Assembly: GCA_027625915.1 (NCBI GenBank)
Contig: JANTQA010000032.1
Span: forward strand, 5,084,001 to 5,148,000
Direction of reading: 5' to 3'
DNA length: 64,000 bases
Origin: Anaeramoeba flamelloides
Taxonomy: Eukaryota > Metamonada > Anaeramoebidae
Both the position numbers and the translations under genes were made by a program. The notes below the pieces were generated by a model. The model had not been told where the DNA came from and made no database searches. It saw nothing but the letters and a program-made list of their open reading frames with translations. This document shows positions 60,630 to 64,000 of the stretch, piece after piece. Every line of letters begins with the position of its first letter. Position 1 is the first letter of the stretch.

Positions 60630-61334
60630 TAACTATTTATATATATATATTTTTTGTATATTACCTTTTGAAAAACGGTATTTAAAATTTTTATATATAC
60701 AATTCGTTAAATTATAAACATAAAATAATTTTCTTTTCAGCTTATCAAAAAAAAATTTCGAATATTTTGAAAAAAGTCAAACTATTTAGTTACATTAATC
60801 GCTTATATTGCAATTTTATTTGTATAACAGAACCCTAGCTTTTATGATTATTGTACTCTTGGTATATTTCTTTTTTTGGGGAAAGGGGATAAAGGGTGTA
60901 GCAACAGCATAACAACAACCGAAATTGGAATATGTAAGATTTTATTAAAAATTATATTAGTGCTTCTAAGTTCTAGATTCCTAAACATTTATAAAAAAAA
61001 AAAATCTAAATTTTAATTTTGTTAATATCTATAATTAAAATTTCCGAAAAAAATATTCTCTAAAAAAAAAAATTAAATTTAGAGAAATTAATTTTTTGAT
61101 GGGGATTATTTTTTAAGATATAAGACATAAACCCTTTCATTTTGTATTTTAGATTATATTTATATAATACGTAATAATTAATTAATTATAGCAAGATTAG
61201 TAAATATTCCTGATATTGAATATTCATAGAGATCTCAAAAAATAATTATAATGATAATTATATTTTTTATAAATTCTATTTTAGAAAAGATTTTTTTGGT
61301 ATAATGGGTATTTTTTATATAAATTTTTAATTTA

Positions 61335-61532
61335 CAGTCAGTTTCACTTTTAAGGCACAAACTTTCAACGAAATTTAAGGGACAAAAAAAAACTCAAATT
61401 AAGGCACAAAATTTGGAATTTTTTATTTTACAATTTATTTTTACTAAAATTTGAATCTTGTACCTTAATTTGAGATTTTGTTTGTGCCTTAAATTTCGTT
61501 GAAAGTTTGTGCCTTAAAAGTGAAACTGACTG
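61335..61532. mobile_element. Palindromic MITE family 1, copy 8 (reverse orientation)
   Basis: A 198-bp fold-back element with intact CAGTCAGTTTCAC tips and TA on both sides (61333-61334 and 61533-61534). One of the best-preserved copies. Reverse orientation by its TTTACTAAAATTTG centre. Confidence 0.85.
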
Positions 61533-62716
61533 TATTAGTACCAAATCTTTTAAAAATCAATTTATTTTATTTGATAATATTCGTTAATATTATTAAAGTA
61601 TTATGATCTTTCATTAAATTCATTCTTTTTACCCTTTTTTGAAAGCTTTTAGTAACTTATTTATTATTAAGAAAATAATAACCTACTTTTTTTTTATCTT
61701 AGAAAAGTGCCATAATATTTACTAGATAAGTCTTTAAGATTTTAATAAATATAAATATATCCTTATTTTAGATCTATACTATAAACTAATGATTTATTTT
61801 AATATTTTTTTGGCTATATTCACTCAACTTTAACCAGTCAATTTAACAAAATATATCATAATAATAAAAACAAAAAAAAAACTATTTTTTCTTTTACCTT
61901 TAAATCTTTAAAATTCAGTATATTGTACATTTTAAAAAATACTATAGATTTATAATAATTATTCATTTTTAGGTTTCCAAAGGATTAATTTAGCTTTTTA
62001 TATCAATCCCTAATCAGTTTGGGTAAAATGTGTAATTATTTGGAATTGTGAGATTATATTTTATAAGAGTAAATTGTAAATCGTGATATTGTTTTTCATA
62101 CTAGTGTTAAAAATTAATTGGATTTTATTACTTTGGAACTTTTCAAGCCATTTTGAAAGATTTTAGAATTAGAAAAAAAATAATTTGATCATACCAATAT
62201 CTTCAAAGAAACAATCAATTTTGAAAAATACAACAAAAGAAACAAATTAAACCAAGGATTAGATAAAAAGATATTTTCCTTGTCGTTTTATACCTGGTTG
62301 ATGGGTTGATTGAACATTTACATTGACAATACTTTATTTTTTTTTATATATAATCCTTGTTTCCCAACATATTATCAGATTAGAATTGCTTACAATAAAA
62401 ATAGTCAGTGTAATAAAAATTATTAAGGGTGTTCGATATTTTTAATTCTCTTTAGTTAAAAAAATCCATTGGTAGAATCCATTTTTAAAAAACAGCATTT
62501 TAAATTTAAAATATTTCACAAAGAAGTTTAAGGATTATTCGAATTTTATTCATAGTGGCTATTACTTTTATACCCACAACATGAATTATGAACTAAATAG
62601 AATGTTGAGTTAATAGATCTTGTTAAAATGTAAAATTTATTTTCTTTTGAGGAAGGCAAAAAAAATTTACTTTCCAAATCCAAAATTTTTCACTCAAAAT
62701 TTTCGGCTTCCAAAAT

Positions 62717-62821
62717 GATATTGGGAAAATGTCACTCCACTTTATATTGAAGTTTGTTAGAGTTGGTGGTGAGTGTAGCCACCCATTTGAAAAGAAAGTG
62801 GAGTGACATTTTCCCAATATC
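62717..62821. repeat. 105-bp hairpin with perfect 27-bp arms
   Basis: Arms 62717-62743 and 62795-62821 are exact reverse complements, beginning GATATTGGGAAAATGTCACT. The 51-bp loop (TATATTGAAG ... CCCATTTGAAAAG side) is relatively GC-rich for this region and includes GGTGGTGAGTG. Could be a miniature transposon or a structured RNA; no further copy was seen in the window. Confidence 0.8.
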
Positions 62822-64000
62822 AAAAAAAATAGCTTTTTATTTTTGCCTTGCTTTGTTGGGATTTTTCGAAAAGTTTTTGGATCAATAAATGATTTTAGTC
62901 AAAATCTTAAAATTGCTAAAAATTGGCAATATTTGACTTTCCCTCAATTCATTATATTTTAAAGTTCTTAATCTATTTACTGCTTTGTATTTCAATGCTC
63001 ACAGAACATAAAGTTCAGATAGCCCTTAATATAAAATGATGGATCTCAAGATTGGTAACCATTTCACTTTTTTTTTTTTACTGATCTAAATACAAATTGT
63101 TCCTTTTAAATTTTAGAGTAATGTCAATAAAAATAAGTGTCTTATACGAGAAGTCAACAATATCGCGTTTTTTTTTAATTTACAATTGGATTTGATAAAT
63201 GTCTTGTTTATTTAGTTGATGTTTTGTTAAATTTTGATTCTTTAAAGTGCTTGGTTTAAAAACAATTTATTAGTTTTTTTTCCTTTAAAAATAAAATGGC
63301 AGAATAGAAAGCTGAGATCAGAATAATTGTTAAACCATTTAGACTTTCCCCAAAGTAGATTTATATGAATCAACTTAAAATTCTATTGTGGCATTTATTT
63401 TTACTTTCAAAAAGAAATTAAAAGTAATTGTTTTTAATCAAGTACTTTGAATATGAAAAAGAAACTAGACACATCCAAAGTAAAATATATTGTTTTCTAT
63501 TCTTCTTTCAAAATATTGAAAAATGTGAAAATTTTGACTTTCATATAACTGTTCACTTAAAAATCGAGATATTAGTATTTAGATTAAAAAAGCGAAAATT
63601 TTTTACTTTATTTTCTATTTCCTTTTTCAAATATAGACACAAATTACAATCTCACTTTTTTGAAAACTCAATTTATTAAAGAAATAAAGGGAAAGGGGTG
63701 TGAATATTTTCTTCCCTTTATAATTCAAAAATCTATATTTTGGTTTTCGATCAGTCATACTTTAAAACTAAATTAAAGTTGAGGATTACCCTGAATAGAT
63801 TTTGTTTGAAAAGAATAATAATATAATCCATCTCACCTTATTTTTCCAAGACTAAATTAAAAATTTTTATGTTTTCATTTTTTGAATTTTTTTTTTCAAA
63901 ATTTTTTTCTTCTTCCAAAAATGATAAGTTTGATAATTGAATTCTTATCACAACACAAACAAATACTTTTGACAACCTATTTTTCTGTTACCTTTCTCCA

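Larger units (their letters stand above)
58317..64000. other. gene-free intergenic region
   Basis: No gene recognised in 5.7 kb. Contains two palindromic MITEs (60436-60629, 61335-61532) and two hairpins (59558-59634, 62717-62821). The rest is AT-rich with no visible structure. A minus-strand frame at 62623-62823 is mostly the hairpin and is not called. Confidence 0.55.

Noticed and set aside
1-64000. Ciliate-like code with reassigned stop codons
   Set aside because: All rebuilt genes read without in-frame TAA or TAG and end normally in TAA or TGA.
1-64000. LTR retroelements, integrated viruses, Polinton-like elements or CRISPR arrays
   Set aside because: No long direct repeats, capsid, integrase, protein-primed polymerase or repeat-spacer pattern was recognised.

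Overview
The window is nuclear DNA of an AT-rich, intron-bearing unicellular eukaryote. The evidence is spliceosomal GT-AG introns of very different sizes (32 to 1421 bp), a Pol III-type tRNA gene ending in a T-run, a ribosomal eS8 gene, a kinesin-7, a SET1-type histone methyltransferase and a dynactin-type actin-related protein. The standard genetic code fits: reading frames end in TAA or TGA and contain no in-frame TAA/TAG, so a ciliate-like code is unlikely. Low-complexity K/E/N/R-rich protein tails and the extreme AT content suggest an amoeboid protist, possibly a metamonad such as Anaeramoeba. That placement is a weak guess and cannot be settled from this sequence alone.

Layout. 1-6385: gene-free AT-rich DNA with transposon remnants. 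6386-7498 (+): divergent actin-related protein of the Arp10/Arp11 type. 7499-13549: repeats, including a 1.27-kb TIR element with an 18-bp-periodic ATCGCGAT array. 13550-14680 (-): three-exon eS8. 17.0-17.95 kb: abutting and nested MITEs. 18797-18867 (+): tRNA-His(GTG). 20.5-21.3 kb: long-TIR element. 23000-25595 (+): non-retrotransposon-looking reverse transcriptase. 30532-31078 (-): two-exon mini PH-domain protein, rebuilt here from exons too short to stand out as ORFs. 31919-32462: element with a perfect 8-bp target duplication. 34041-41221 (+): two-exon kinesin-7 of 1919 residues. 45095-45959: 206-bp perfect inverted repeat. 46138-47692 (+): three-exon imidazolonepropionase. 53311-58316 (+): two-exon SET1-like methyltransferase of 1657 residues with a 32-bp intron. 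58317-64000: gene-free, with more MITEs and hairpins.

The genes are unrelated housekeeping genes (microtubule motors and dynactin, translation, histidine breakdown, chromatin, phosphoinositide or protein binding) and do not form a pathway. Gene density is about one gene per 8 kb. The space between is filled largely by short non-autonomous DNA transposons of at least five families. The most common is a palindromic Tc1/mariner-type MITE with eight clear copies plus one relic. No retrovirus-like, LTR or capsid-bearing element was recognised.

The points most worth following up are the domesticated-looking reverse transcriptase gene, the ATCGCGAT array element, the perfect 206-bp inverted repeat, and the triplicated 12-mer inside each arm of the palindromic MITE. 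All splice sites given here are inferred from reading frame, GT-AG ends and remembered family sequences, not from transcripts.
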